This document shows, piece by piece, positions 41,958 through 50,175 of a stretch of 64,000 bases of DNA; the first letter of the stretch is position 1, and every line of letters starts with the position of its first letter. The position numbers and the translations under genes were made by a program. Under the pieces are notes generated by a model. The model ran no database searches. It was not told where the DNA came from and worked only from the letters and a program-made list of their open reading frames with translations. The stretch spans positions 620,001 to 684,000 of the forward strand of contig NZ_FONV01000002.1 of the NCBI RefSeq assembly GCF_900113015.1, in the 5' to 3' direction. The stretch is from Actinoplanes philippinensis (lineage in GTDB: Bacteria; Actinomycetota; Actinomycetes; Mycobacteriales; Micromonosporaceae).

Positions 41958-42854
41958 CTACGTGGTCAGATCGGCCGGATCGGTGTTGGCGCCGCAGAGC
42001 AGGACGACCACGCGCTCGCCGGGCTCGGGACGGTAGGCGCCGGAGAGCAGGGCGGCGTGGGCCGCGGCGGTGCCGTGCTCGACCACGATCCGGTACTCGT
42101 CCCACAGCCGGCGGCGGGCCTCGATGATCGCGCCGTCGTCGACCAGGACGGAGTCGATCCTCGCGGCCCGGGCCAGCTCGAACGCGATGTCTCCGGCTCG
42201 CCGAGCGCCCAGCGAGTCGGCGGCGACGCCGGAGACCGGCACGTCCACCGGCCGGCCCGCCCGCAGTGCCGCATGCAGCGCGCAGGCCCCCACCGGCTCG
42301 ACACCGACTATCCGGGCCTTCCCGGCAAGCGCGGCTGTCACCCCGGCGATCAGTCCACCGCCACCCACCGCCACCAGGACGGTGTCGAACCCGTCGAGCT
42401 CCAGGCCCAGGGTCCCGTTGCCGGCCACCATCTCCGGGTCGTCGTAGGCGTGGCAGAACAGCGCCCCGGTCTCCTCCGCACGGACCACGGCCGCGGCGTA
42501 CGCCTCCGCATACTCCCCGCCCTCCTGGACCACCCGCGCGCCCAGCTTGCCGAGTTTCGCCACCTTGACCGCGGGCGCGGTGACCGGCACGAACACCTCG
42601 ACCGAATGACCCAGCTCACGGGCCGCGTAGGCGGCGGCCAGCCCGGCGTTGCCACCGGAGGCCGCGACCAGCCCGGCCGAGGTGACCGGACCGGTGAGAA
42701 TCCGGTTCATCATGCCGCGGGTCTTGAACGAGCCCGCGTGCTGCATGAACTCGAGCTTGAACCACAGGTCCGGGCCGGCGGCGAGCACCGGGGTCCGCCG
42801 GATCCGTCCGTCGACACGCTTCGCCGCCGCTTGCACATCCGCCAGATCGACCAC
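41958..42854 (-). CDS. PLP-dependent serine/threonine dehydratase-like enzyme
   Basis: 298 aa, GTG 42854, ten bases after the GAPDH-like gene. Fold-type II PLP enzyme: GSFKTRGMMN holds the Schiff-base Lys, ASGGNAGLAAAYAA binds the cofactor, and VGGGGLIAGV holds the phosphate. No ACT regulatory domain, as in catabolic dehydratases. Acts on L-threonine or L-serine (giving 2-oxobutanoate or pyruvate), or may be a racemase-like relative. Probably co-transcribed with the flanking genes. Confidence 0.83.
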   Translation of the reverse strand: MVDLADVQAAAKRVDGRIRRTPVLAAGPDLWFKLEFMQHAGSFKTRGMMNRILTGPVTSAGLVAASGGNAGLAAAYAARELGHSVEVFVPVTAPAVKVAKLGKLGARVVQEGGEYAEAYAAAVVRAEETGALFCHAYDDPEMVAGNGTLGLELDGFDTVLVAVGGGGLIAGVTAALAGKARIVGVEPVGACALHAALRAGRPVDVPVSGVAADSLGARRAGDIAFELARAARIDSVLVDDGAIIEARRRLWDEYRIVVEHGTAAAHAALLSGAYRPEPGERVVVLLCGANTDPADLTT

Positions 42855-42864
42855 GGACGCCAGC

Positions 42865-43923
42865 CTAGGCGACGCTCCACGAGACCCGGCTGGAGCCGAC
42901 CGGTAAACGCTCGCCGACCAGGCGGGCCAGGTCCAGCAGGCGGTTGGAGAAGCCCCACTCGTTGTCGAACCAGCCGCGCACCTTCACGCCGCCGTCCGCG
43001 GTGGTCTGCGTGCCGGATGGGTCGAACAGGCACGACGCCGAGTTGTTCTTGACGTCGACGGAGACGGTCGGGTCGGGGTCGTAGGCGAGGATGCCGCGCA
43101 GCGGGCCGGCGGCGGCCTCGGCCATCGCCCGGTTCACCTCCTCGGCGGTCACCGGGCGGCCGGTCTGGCCGGAGAGCTCGGCGAGCGAGCCGATCGGGGT
43201 GGGCACGCAGTAGTAGCTGTAGCGCATCTCGCCGATCTCCGGCAGCGCCACCCGTACCAGGTCACCGACCACGTAGTTGTGCGGGATGATGCTCTCCCCG
43301 CCAGCCCGGCCCAGGCGCGGGTCGTCGCGGGAGTTGCCGACGGCCGAGTCCTGGACCCGCTGCCAGCCCTGACCGGCCAGGATGACCGAGGTGTTGACCG
43401 AGCCCAGCCCAAACCGGTCGAGCAACACCTTCGCCATCACGGTCAGCGCGTTGACCCCGCAGGAGGCCGGCGAGACCACGTCGTGGCCGGCCGGGTCGTA
43501 GCTCTGGTGGTTGGCCCCGAAGACCAGGAACGCGTCCGGATCGTCGGCGGAGGCGCTGATCACCACCTTGCGAGCGCCGCCGTGGGTGATGTGGTTGCGG
43601 GCGGTGGTCCCGGCGCGGAACCGCCCGGTGGCCTCGATGACCACGTCCACTCCGTGGTCGGCCCACGGGATCCGTTCCGGCCGCTCATGGTGGAACGCCC
43701 GGATGGCATGATCGTTCACCACCAGGTAGTCCCCCCGGGCGGTGACCGTGCCGGGGAACGATCCCCGGATGCTGTCGCGCCGGAGGCCGTATGCCAGCTT
43801 CTCCGTCGACGCGATGTCGTTGACCGCGGCGATCTCCACACCCGGGTTCGGCACGGAGGCCACGATCCGGGTCAAACTTCGGCCGATCCGCCCGAGTCCA
43901 TTGATCCCGATCGTGACAGTCAT
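42865..43923 (-). CDS. divergent glyceraldehyde-3-phosphate dehydrogenase-like protein
   Basis: 352 aa from ATG 43923 (GAGGAGCG upstream). NAD-binding domain is classical (INGLGRIGRSLTRI, EATGRFR, KVVISASADDPD) and the C-terminus ends with WFDNEWGFSNRLLDLA. The catalytic segment differs: Cys155 is present in SPASCGVNAL rather than NASCTTNC, and the HAYTxDQ segment with the catalytic His is replaced by VILAGQGWQRVQDS. The usual GRAAxxNIIPTSTGAA is changed to GRAGGESIIPHNY. It may act on another aldehyde or phosphate-free substrate, or be non-catalytic. Clustered with a dehydratase. Confidence 0.82.
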   Translation of the reverse strand: MTVTIGINGLGRIGRSLTRIVASVPNPGVEIAAVNDIASTEKLAYGLRRDSIRGSFPGTVTARGDYLVVNDHAIRAFHHERPERIPWADHGVDVVIEATGRFRAGTTARNHITHGGARKVVISASADDPDAFLVFGANHQSYDPAGHDVVSPASCGVNALTVMAKVLLDRFGLGSVNTSVILAGQGWQRVQDSAVGNSRDDPRLGRAGGESIIPHNYVVGDLVRVALPEIGEMRYSYYCVPTPIGSLAELSGQTGRPVTAEEVNRAMAEAAAGPLRGILAYDPDPTVSVDVKNNSASCLFDPSGTQTTADGGVKVRGWFDNEWGFSNRLLDLARLVGERLPVGSSRVSWSVA

Positions 43924-44130
43924 CGAGCGCTCCTCGATTCGTGATGCTTTGTCAGCATTCCCCCGTGACTTGGCCTCCCCCGTTCCCATAAGGGTCCACC
44001 CGCAGTCACGACACCGACACTATGAGTTGTGCAAGTTGCACGTCAACGGACGACATTCTCACACCACGCCATCGGCGGACTACGCAAACCCCATCGAGCA
44101 CTGTGGAACTCCGTCCGGCATCCTGGAAGA

Positions 44131-44547
44131 GTGCCCGTCCTCGTCTCCCACTCCCCCGCCGACGAGCCATGGGCACAATGGATCACCACCACCCTCCGCG
44201 CGGCCGGCCACGAGGTCCGTCTCGACCCCGCCGACCCCGCCTTCGCCGGCCGCCTCACCGAGGGCCGTTTCAGCAGCACCGGCCCGGTTCTCGTGCTGCT
44301 CTCCGCGGAGCATCGCGGCACGCCCGCCGACTGGGCGCTGCTCGCCTCGGCGTCCACACTCGTCGGCCGCCTGATCGTCCTGCGACTCGACGGCTGCGAG
44401 GCCCCCAGCGCCCTGCGCGCCACCCCCTGCCGCAGCCTCCACGGCCTCGACGAGGAGGACGCCCTGGAGGTCGTCCTCGCCATCGCCGGCGGCCTCCGCC
44501 GAGAAAAACTCCGGACGAGAGGTTTACCGGCCGCCTCCGGGTGGTAA
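44131..44547 (+). CDS. small TIR-like protein lacking the catalytic Glu
   Basis: 138 aa from GTG 44131 (GGAAGA upstream); the frame continues 34 codons upstream but without a ribosome site. TIR-fold order: first strand VPVLVSHSPADEPWAQWI, helix, second strand HEVRLDPADPAF, third strand TGPVLVLLSAEH, then PADWALLASA and strand RLIVLRLDG. In NADase TIR domains the helix after the third strand carries W-x-x-E; here the sequence is W-A-L-L, so the Glu is lost. A binding or adaptor role is more likely than NAD cleavage. Divergent from the GAPDH-like operon. Confidence 0.6.
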   Translation: MPVLVSHSPADEPWAQWITTTLRAAGHEVRLDPADPAFAGRLTEGRFSSTGPVLVLLSAEHRGTPADWALLASASTLVGRLIVLRLDGCEAPSALRATPCRSLHGLDEEDALEVVLAIAGGLRREKLRTRGLPAASGW

Positions 44548-44645
44548 GCGGTCGGCCTTCCAGAGCAAACCCCCCACAGTGGTACGCCGTAAGCACCCGC
44601 TGTTCCCCACAGGACGTTCCCCCGGACCGGCTGGCGACCGGCCCA

Positions 44646-44704
44646 GCCGCCGGGTCCGGTGGCGGCCCGGCACTCCCGCCCCGGACCCGGCGGCACCACC
44701 TCAC
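44646..44704 (+). terminator. inverted repeat after the TIR-like gene
   Basis: Perfect 14-bp arms GCCGCCGGGTCCGG / CCGGACCCGGCGGC with a 31-base loop, in the convergent interval between the TIR-like and TauE genes. Could stop either transcript. Confidence 0.55.
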
Positions 44705-44791
44705 GATGTCCGCTTTCGCCACCTCACCCCAGGCCGGTCACCCCTTACCCCCGCCCGCGTCCCTCCATGGCGCGGCGGTCGGGGCCGACGC

Positions 44792-45559
44792 TCAGCCGAG
44801 GGAGGCTCGGTAGAAGAGGAACAGGCCGACGGTGGCGCCGAAGGTGACGATGAGGTATTTCAGGACCCGCTGGGGCAGACGCCGGGCGAGACGCGCTCCG
44901 GCGTACCCCCCGACGATCGTGGCCGGCGCGAGGGTGGCGACAGCAGCCCAGTCGACCCGCGCGAACGCCGCGAAGACCAGCAGCGTCACCAGGCCCACGG
45001 TGGCCGACAGCACGTTCTTGAGGGCGTTGATCCGCTTCAACGGCTCGTCGAGGATGAGCGCGAGGGCCGCCACATACATGACCCCGAGCGCCGCCCCGAA
45101 GTAGCCGCCGTAGATCGCCCCCACGAACACCACGCACTGCAGCGTCACCGCGGCCCGCCGCGGCGACATGCTCCGCGGATGCCCGACGAGCGCCCGCAAC
45201 CGCGCCTGGAACGCCAGCGTCGCCGCCGCCCCCAGCACCAGGAACGGCACCACCAGCTCGAACGCCCGGGCCGGCGTGAGCAGCAGCAGCGCACACCCGG
45301 CAGCCGAACCCGTCACCGCGGCCGGAATCGTCGCCCGCACCCGCCGCCCCTGCCCCGCCAGATCGGCCCGGCTCCCGGCGACACTCGACAGATACCCCGG
45401 GAACACCGAGACCGAATTGGTGACATTCGCATCGACCGACGGCAGTCCGATAGCGATCAGGCTGGGAAACGTGATCAGCGACCCACCCCCGGCGATCGCG
45501 TTGATCGCCCCGGCCGCGACCCCGGCCACCACCAGCAGCAAGATCTCCGTGACATCCAT
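44792..45559 (-). CDS. TauE/SafE-family sulfite or organic-anion exporter
   Basis: 255 aa from ATG 45559 (MDVTEILLLVVAGVAAG). Seven to eight membrane helices in two repeats: the first with NAIAGGGSLITFPSLIAIGLP, the second with GAIYGGYFGAALGVMYVAAL; both G-x-G-S/A-rich helices are typical of TauE. Family members export sulfite, sulfoacetate or similar anions; substrate here unknown. The extended frame upstream is Arg-rich and non-coding. Divergent from rnpB. Confidence 0.85.
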   Translation of the reverse strand: MDVTEILLLVVAGVAAGAINAIAGGGSLITFPSLIAIGLPSVDANVTNSVSVFPGYLSSVAGSRADLAGQGRRVRATIPAAVTGSAAGCALLLLTPARAFELVVPFLVLGAAATLAFQARLRALVGHPRSMSPRRAAVTLQCVVFVGAIYGGYFGAALGVMYVAALALILDEPLKRINALKNVLSATVGLVTLLVFAAFARVDWAAVATLAPATIVGGYAGARLARRLPQRVLKYLIVTFGATVGLFLFYRASLG

Positions 45560-45690
45560 GGTGCAGCCGACCCTACGTGCCACCCCGGACCCCGGCGCGG
45601 TGATCTCCCCCGCGTCCCACGCTCGCACCACCGGTGAAGCCCGCACGTCGCCGGTAGGGCGCGCCGAGGTGGGACGTAGGATGGCGGCGC

Positions 45691-46109
45691 GACGGACGAG
45701 TCGGCTGGGCGGCCGCGTCGGCACCCTCACCGGTGCCGCCGAGGAACGTCCGGACTCCGCAGAGCAGGGTGGTTGTTAACGGCAACCCGGGGCGACCCGC
45801 GGGAAAGTGCCACAGAAAACAGACCGCCGGGGGCGTACGGCGTACGCGCTCGGTAAGGGTGAAACGGTGAGGTAAGAGCTCACCAGCACCCCGGGTGACC
45901 GGGGTGGCTAGGTAAACCCCACCCGGAGCAAGGCCAAGCAAGGCCCGAGCCGCAAGGCGAAGGCCGGCGCAGGCGTTCGAGGGCTGCTCGCCCGAGCCTG
46001 CGGGTAGGCTGCTCGAGCCTGCCGGCAACGGCAGGCCTAGATGGATGGCCGCCACCGGCGACCCAGGTCACCGGCCACAGAATCCGGCGTACAGGCCGAC
46101 TCGTCCGCC
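45691..46109 (+). ncRNA. rnpB: RNase P RNA (bacterial class A)
   Basis: The ends pair as helix P1: 45693-45705 (CGGACGAGTCGGC) with 46095-46107 (GCCGACTCGTCCG). Conserved core elements occur in order: GAGGAACGTCCGGACTCC, GAAAGTGCCACAGAAAA, GGTAAGGGTGAAACGGTG then GGTAAGAGCTCACC, and the 3' segment ACAGAATCC before GGCGTACAGGCC. Length (~419 nt) and the high-G+C helices are those of actinobacterial RNase P RNA, the catalytic subunit maturing tRNA 5' ends. A TAGGAT at 45677-45682 is a good -10 box for a start near 45690. Confidence 0.95.
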
Positions 46110-46220
46110 GCCCTCGCGGTGCGCCACGCCGAGGATGTCGTCGTGGACGACGTTTCGGATCCGCTGGAACCGGGCGGCCTCCGAGGTGGCCTGCATCGTC
46201 CGGGCGAGCGCCCGCGCCAC
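46068..46220 (-). CDS. possible small ORF antisense to the rnpB 3' end
   Basis: 50 aa from GTG 46220 (VARALARTMQATSEAARF...), GGGGA five bases upstream. About 35 codons outside rnpB have almost exclusively G/C third bases, as in real genes here, and the product looks like an amphipathic helix followed by RNVVHDDILGVAH. The last 14 codons run antisense through the rnpB 3' strand of P1. It follows the DUF2637-like gene on the same strand by 98 bases. Could be chance; no family is recognised. Confidence 0.3.
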   Translation of the reverse strand: MARALARTMQATSEAARFQRIRNVVHDDILGVAHREGGGRVGLYAGFCGR

Positions 46221-46317
46221 ATCGTCCCCGCTTGCTTCCGGCGAGCCCGTCGCGCACGCACTGCCGCCTGGCCTGTTCGCGCCGAGAACGGGCCGGAAGC
46301 CCGGTCAGGAGGCGCGG

Positions 46318-47046
46318 TCAGGAGGCGCGGTGGGCGCCGACCGGCTCGTCGAGGCTCACGCGGCCGGCGCGGAGGAAGCGGTCCAGTTCGGCCTGGTCGA
46401 GAGCTTCTCGGTCGGCTTTGGCCTTGGCTCGTTCGGCGGCTCGGGCCGCACGGGCCCGGGCCGCGTCCTCGGCTGCCTTGGCCGCGGCTTCGGCGGCCTC
46501 CTGTTTGGCCCGGCGGGTGGCGGCGGCCTTCGCGGCCCGGGCCTTGGCGACCTCCGGGTCCAGTTTGCGGTTCGGGTTGACCTCGGTGATCACGGCCACC
46601 TCGCGGGCCTCGATGGCGGCGAAGTCGGGGCGGATCTTGGCGGCTACCCATTCGACTCCGGCTACCAGGCCCACCACCAGGGCGAAGATGATGCGCAGGC
46701 CGAGGGGGCCGGGGGCGGCGAAGTTCACCGCGGCGGAGATGACCACCACTACGGCGAGGATCTTCATGGCGGCGCGTTTGGCGTCGGCGGCCATGCCGGC
46801 GGTGTGGGCGATCGTCAGCATGGAGAGCATGGCCAGGTCGAACACCGCGGGGACGATCCAGGCGAACATGCCGGCGCCCAGGGTGGCCAGGTAGTGGGCC
46901 TGGTGCAGGTAACTGGCGGCGAGCGCGCCGACGAGGATCAGGTTGTTGGCGCGTTTGATGGTGCGGATGGCCCGGAGCATGCCGGGCACCGCGCCTTTGG
47001 CGTACTCGGTGGCGAACTGCTGCGTCAGGGTCGTCTGGGTGGGCAA
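46318..47046 (-). CDS. DUF2637-like membrane protein
   Basis: 242 aa starting at TTG 47046 (reads as MPTQTTLTQQFATEYAKG), chosen because GGAGGAGC lies 8-10 bases upstream. Four membrane helices (~28-118: NLILVGALAASYLHQAHYL, AWIVPAVFDLAMLSML, MKILAVVVVISAAVNF, IIFALVVGLVAGVEWV). Then a charged coiled coil of ~90 residues (AKARAAKAAATRRAKQEAAE...). This plan is that of DUF2637/SpdB-like proteins in actinomycetes, some on conjugative plasmids. Role not known. Confidence 0.65.
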   Translation of the reverse strand: MPTQTTLTQQFATEYAKGAVPGMLRAIRTIKRANNLILVGALAASYLHQAHYLATLGAGMFAWIVPAVFDLAMLSMLTIAHTAGMAADAKRAAMKILAVVVVISAAVNFAAPGPLGLRIIFALVVGLVAGVEWVAAKIRPDFAAIEAREVAVITEVNPNRKLDPEVAKARAAKAAATRRAKQEAAEAAAKAAEDAARARAARAAERAKAKADREALDQAELDRFLRAGRVSLDEPVGAHRAS

Positions 47047-47203
47047 CGCTGAAGCTCCTCCGCAGGGCACGAGGCGAGGGTCACAAGGCGAGGTCGCGAG
47101 GTCACGGTCGGGCGGCGCCAGAGCAGACGCTACCGGAGCATCAGCCTCATCTGTGGCGAGTCGGACTAATACCTAAATTCGCCTCGCGTATGCCGTAACC
47201 CTC

Positions 47204-48181
47204 ATGCATCGTGGCGTGGCGGCCCCGATGGGCAACAATGACCCGGTGCACGTGGTGGCTCGGACCGTGGCCGCGGTCGCGGGATTCGAGTGGAGTTGGG
47301 CGGCCGATCAGCTGGAGGAGTTCGCCACGGCCGCGGGCTGGATCTACCGGCCGCCGTCCGAAGGGACGGTGAGCTGCGCCTTCGACGCTGCTCCGGGGCG
47401 GGCGGGGGCGTTCCTGTTCGGGGCCGAGGTGACCGCCGTGTACCTGAATCTCAGTGAGTCGGACGGTCTGGACGTTCCGGGACGGCGGGATCTCTTCGTG
47501 GCCGCGATCGCCGAGGTGGGGGCGCAGCTGGGGCCGCCGCCGATACGGTGCCCGGGGCCGGATCCGAGCGTGGGCTGGCGGGTGGCGGCCGGCGTGCTGG
47601 AGATCGTCGACCGGCCGGGGATGCTCGACCTGTGGCTGCGGCCCGCCCCGCGCCGGGTCCCGTCTCCGGCGGTCCCGCCGTTCACCGGCGAGGTGGGCTG
47701 GGCGGCGCTGGGGACGGGCCTCGCGGCCGCCGCCGCTTCCCTGCCCGCGGGCGCCGGCGTGCGACTGGAGAGAAGCCGCCGGCCGGCCGGGACTAACGAA
47801 GCCGACCGCACGAGTCGGCAGCCGCCCCGAAAACAGAACGAAGCCGACCGCACGAGCCGGCAGCCGGCCGGAGAGGAAGAGGAAGCCGGCCGCACGAGCC
47901 AGCAGCGGGCCGGTGGGGGCGGAAAAGACGACGAGAGACGCTCGCACGCGGGCGAGGAGACCCTCGCCGAGCTTTTCCAGACGGAGGACAGCCTGACGGT
48001 ACGCGTCGGCGACGGGACGGAGACGGTGCGCTGGCCGGCGGCCGGCACGGCGTACCACATGATCGCCGGACGTCTCGTGGCCCGGTTGCGCGAGGAGGCC
48101 GCAAGCCCCGCGGATCTCGCGTATCGCTCGGATCTGCCGGTGCCGCATCTCCCGTTGCGGCGGGAGATGCGGCATACCTGA
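47204..48181 (+). CDS. DUF6301-like protein with internal decapeptide repeats
   Basis: 325 aa from ATG 47204; an ATG eight codons later (MGNNDPVHVVARTV) is an equally good start. N-terminal ~150 residues form a folded domain (VVARTVAAVAGFEWSWAADQLEEFATAAGWIYR, AEVTAVYLNLSESDG) as in DUF6301 proteins of actinomycetes. Residues ~197-240 carry three copies of NEADRTSRQP / EAGRTSQQ, a charged linker. The C-terminal part (AELFQTEDSLTVRVGDGTETVRWP) may be a second small beta domain. Function unknown. The last codons form a perfect hairpin. Confidence 0.6.
   Translation: MHRGVAAPMGNNDPVHVVARTVAAVAGFEWSWAADQLEEFATAAGWIYRPPSEGTVSCAFDAAPGRAGAFLFGAEVTAVYLNLSESDGLDVPGRRDLFVAAIAEVGAQLGPPPIRCPGPDPSVGWRVAAGVLEIVDRPGMLDLWLRPAPRRVPSPAVPPFTGEVGWAALGTGLAAAAASLPAGAGVRLERSRRPAGTNEADRTSRQPPRKQNEADRTSRQPAGEEEEAGRTSQQRAGGGGKDDERRSHAGEETLAELFQTEDSLTVRVGDGTETVRWPAAGTAYHMIAGRLVARLREEAASPADLAYRSDLPVPHLPLRREMRHT
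48142..48173. terminator. inverted repeat at the 3' end of the DUF6301-like gene
   Basis: Perfect 13-bp arms GCCGCATCTCCCG / CGGGAGATGCGGC with loop TTGCGG, inside the last ~15 codons of the plus-strand gene and ten bases past the stop of the convergent symporter gene. It could terminate the symporter transcript. Confidence 0.6.
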
Positions 48182-48183
48182 CG

Positions 48184-49830
48184 TCAGGTCGAGGAGACGT
48201 TCTCGACCGGTGTGGTGCGCTGCTGTTCGAGCCGCGCGTCACCCTCGTCGGCGAAGTAGTCGTCGTCCTTCGTTCCGTCGATGCCCTCCTGGACGGACGC
48301 GGCGCGCAGCACCAGCGTCACGATCACCGCGACGAGCGCGTTGACGAGCACCGCCACGAACCCGACGTAGATCGTCTTGGTGCTGTCGAGACCGAATTCG
48401 GACAGGGGGAACGCCGATCCGCCGAAGTGTTTGCGACCGGTTGCGGCATTGGGGATCTGCCAGAGCATCCAGAAGCCGATGGCCATGCCGGCGGCCCATC
48501 CGGCGATGAGCGCGCCCCGGTGCAGCCACCGCGTGTAGAGGCCGATCACCACGGCCGGCGCGGTCTGCAGGATGATCACGCCGCCGATGAGTTGCAGGTC
48601 GATGGAGAACTGCGGGTCGAGGAAGACGATGCAGGCGACCGCGCCGATCTTCACCACCAAGGAAGTGATCTTGGCGACGTTGGCCTCCTGCGCGTGGGTG
48701 GCGTCCTTGCGCAGGTATTCCTTGTAGATGTTGCGGGTGAACAGGTTGGCCGCGGCGATCGACATGATCGCGGCCGGGACCAGGGCGCCGATGCCGATGG
48801 CGGCGAAGGCCACGCCTGCGAACCACGACGGGAACTGCTGGTCGAAGAGGACCGGCACGACGGTGTTGCTGTCGACGGTGCCGGGTTTGGCGCCGGGCAG
48901 CGGCTTCACGCCGGAGGCGATGGCCATGTAGCCGAGCAGCGCGATGAGGCCGAGCAGCAGGCTGTACGCGGGGAGCGCCGACATGTTGCGCTTGATGACG
49001 TCCCGGTTCTTGCTGGCCAGCACACCGGTGATGCTGTGCGGGTAGAGGAACAGGGCGAGCGCCGAGCCGAGGGCCAGGGTGAAGTACTGGACCTGGTTGT
49101 TGGCGTTGAGGGTGATGCCGTCGTTGGGCGCCGGGGACGCCTGGAACTTGGCGTCGGCGGCGTCGAAGATGGCGTTCCAGCCGCCGAGTTTGTAGGGCAG
49201 GTAGATGATCGCCACCAGGATCACGATGTAGATCAGGGTGTCCTTGACGAAGGCGATCAGGGCGGGCGCCCGCAGCCCGGACTGGTAGGTGTAGGCGGCC
49301 AGGATCGCGAACGCCACGATGATCGGCAGGTGCCTCGCGATCGTGCTCTCCCCGGTGACGCCCATGGTCTTGAGGACGGCTTCGATGCCGATCAACTGCA
49401 GGGCGATGTACGGCATGGTCGCCACGATCCCGGTGATCGCGATGACGAGCGCGAGGGTCGGCGAGTCGAACCGGGTGCGGACGAAGTCGGCCGGGGTGAC
49501 GAAGCCGTGCCGGTGCGACACCGACCAGAGCCGGATCAGGATCAGGAAGAACAGCGGGTAGATGATCACCGTGTAGGGCACGGCGAAGAACCCGGCCGCG
49601 CCGGCGCCGAAGATCAGGGCGGGAACGGCGACGAAGGTGTACGCCGTGTACAGGTCGCCACCCACCAGGAACCAGGTGATCCAGCCGCCGAAGCTGCGTC
49701 CGCCCAGCCCCCACTCGTCGAGGTGGGCCATGTCCTTCGGCTGCCGCCACCGCGAGGCGACGAACCCCATCCCGCTGACCAGCAGAAACAGGACCGTGAA
49801 GACGATGATCTCGGTCAGGTGCTCACTCAT
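48184..49830 (-). CDS. sodium:solute symporter, monocarboxylate (ActP/MctC-like)
   Basis: 548 aa with about 13 membrane helices. SSS-family features: GGRSFGGWITWFLVGGDLYTAYTFVA, VTPADFVRTRFDSPTLALVIAITGIVATMPYIALQLIG, and VLASKNRDVIKRNMSALP. Family members co-transport acetate, propionate, pyruvate or other short monocarboxylates with Na+. It overlaps the small DUF3311 gene by four bases, the standard actinobacterial arrangement. Confidence 0.88.
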   Translation of the reverse strand: MSEHLTEIIVFTVLFLLVSGMGFVASRWRQPKDMAHLDEWGLGGRSFGGWITWFLVGGDLYTAYTFVAVPALIFGAGAAGFFAVPYTVIIYPLFFLILIRLWSVSHRHGFVTPADFVRTRFDSPTLALVIAITGIVATMPYIALQLIGIEAVLKTMGVTGESTIARHLPIIVAFAILAAYTYQSGLRAPALIAFVKDTLIYIVILVAIIYLPYKLGGWNAIFDAADAKFQASPAPNDGITLNANNQVQYFTLALGSALALFLYPHSITGVLASKNRDVIKRNMSALPAYSLLLGLIALLGYMAIASGVKPLPGAKPGTVDSNTVVPVLFDQQFPSWFAGVAFAAIGIGALVPAAIMSIAAANLFTRNIYKEYLRKDATHAQEANVAKITSLVVKIGAVACIVFLDPQFSIDLQLIGGVIILQTAPAVVIGLYTRWLHRGALIAGWAAGMAIGFWMLWQIPNAATGRKHFGGSAFPLSEFGLDSTKTIYVGFVAVLVNALVAVIVTLVLRAASVQEGIDGTKDDDYFADEGDARLEQQRTTPVENVSST

Positions 49831-50042
49831 GGCCGCCGCCTCTTGGTCATCTGGTAGACGAGCGTCGTGGTGCCGACGCCGAGCAGGATGAAGGCGAACT
49901 GCAGCCAGTAGAAGAGCGGGAAACCGCCGATCCGCGGCTCGTCACGGTTGTAGAGGAAGGTCAGCAGCGGCACCACGATCGGCACCAGGAGCAGCCAGTT
50001 CCAGGGACTTCTATCGGTTCTCCGACGTTCGGGCTCAGTCAT
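49827..50042 (-). CDS. DUF3311 small membrane protein, symporter partner
   Basis: 71 aa from ATG 50042 (GGAGGAGGA upstream). Two membrane helices: WNWLLLVPIVVPLLTFLYN and FPLFYWLQFAFILLGVGTTTLVY, with the DUF3311 motif between them (DEPRIGGFPLFYW). Such proteins precede SSS symporter genes and probably act as an accessory subunit. Stop overlaps the symporter start (ATGA). Confidence 0.85.
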   Translation of the reverse strand: MTEPERRRTDRSPWNWLLLVPIVVPLLTFLYNRDEPRIGGFPLFYWLQFAFILLGVGTTTLVYQMTKRRRP

Positions 50043-50129
50043 GAGTCCTCCTCCGTCCACATTGCGTGTGGTTCACGTCATGCTAACGAGACGTCGGCTG
50101 ATCGAGCGATCCCCTGTGCGCCGAACGGG

Positions 50130-50162
50130 TGCGGCGGTGCGCCGAGTGGGCACACCGCCGCA
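50130..50162 (-). terminator. terminator of the chitinase gene
   Basis: Perfect 10-bp arms TGCGGCGGTG / CACCGCCGCA with a 13-base loop, 14 bases past the chitinase stop. Confidence 0.6.
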
Positions 50163-50175
50163 TCGATGACGACGA

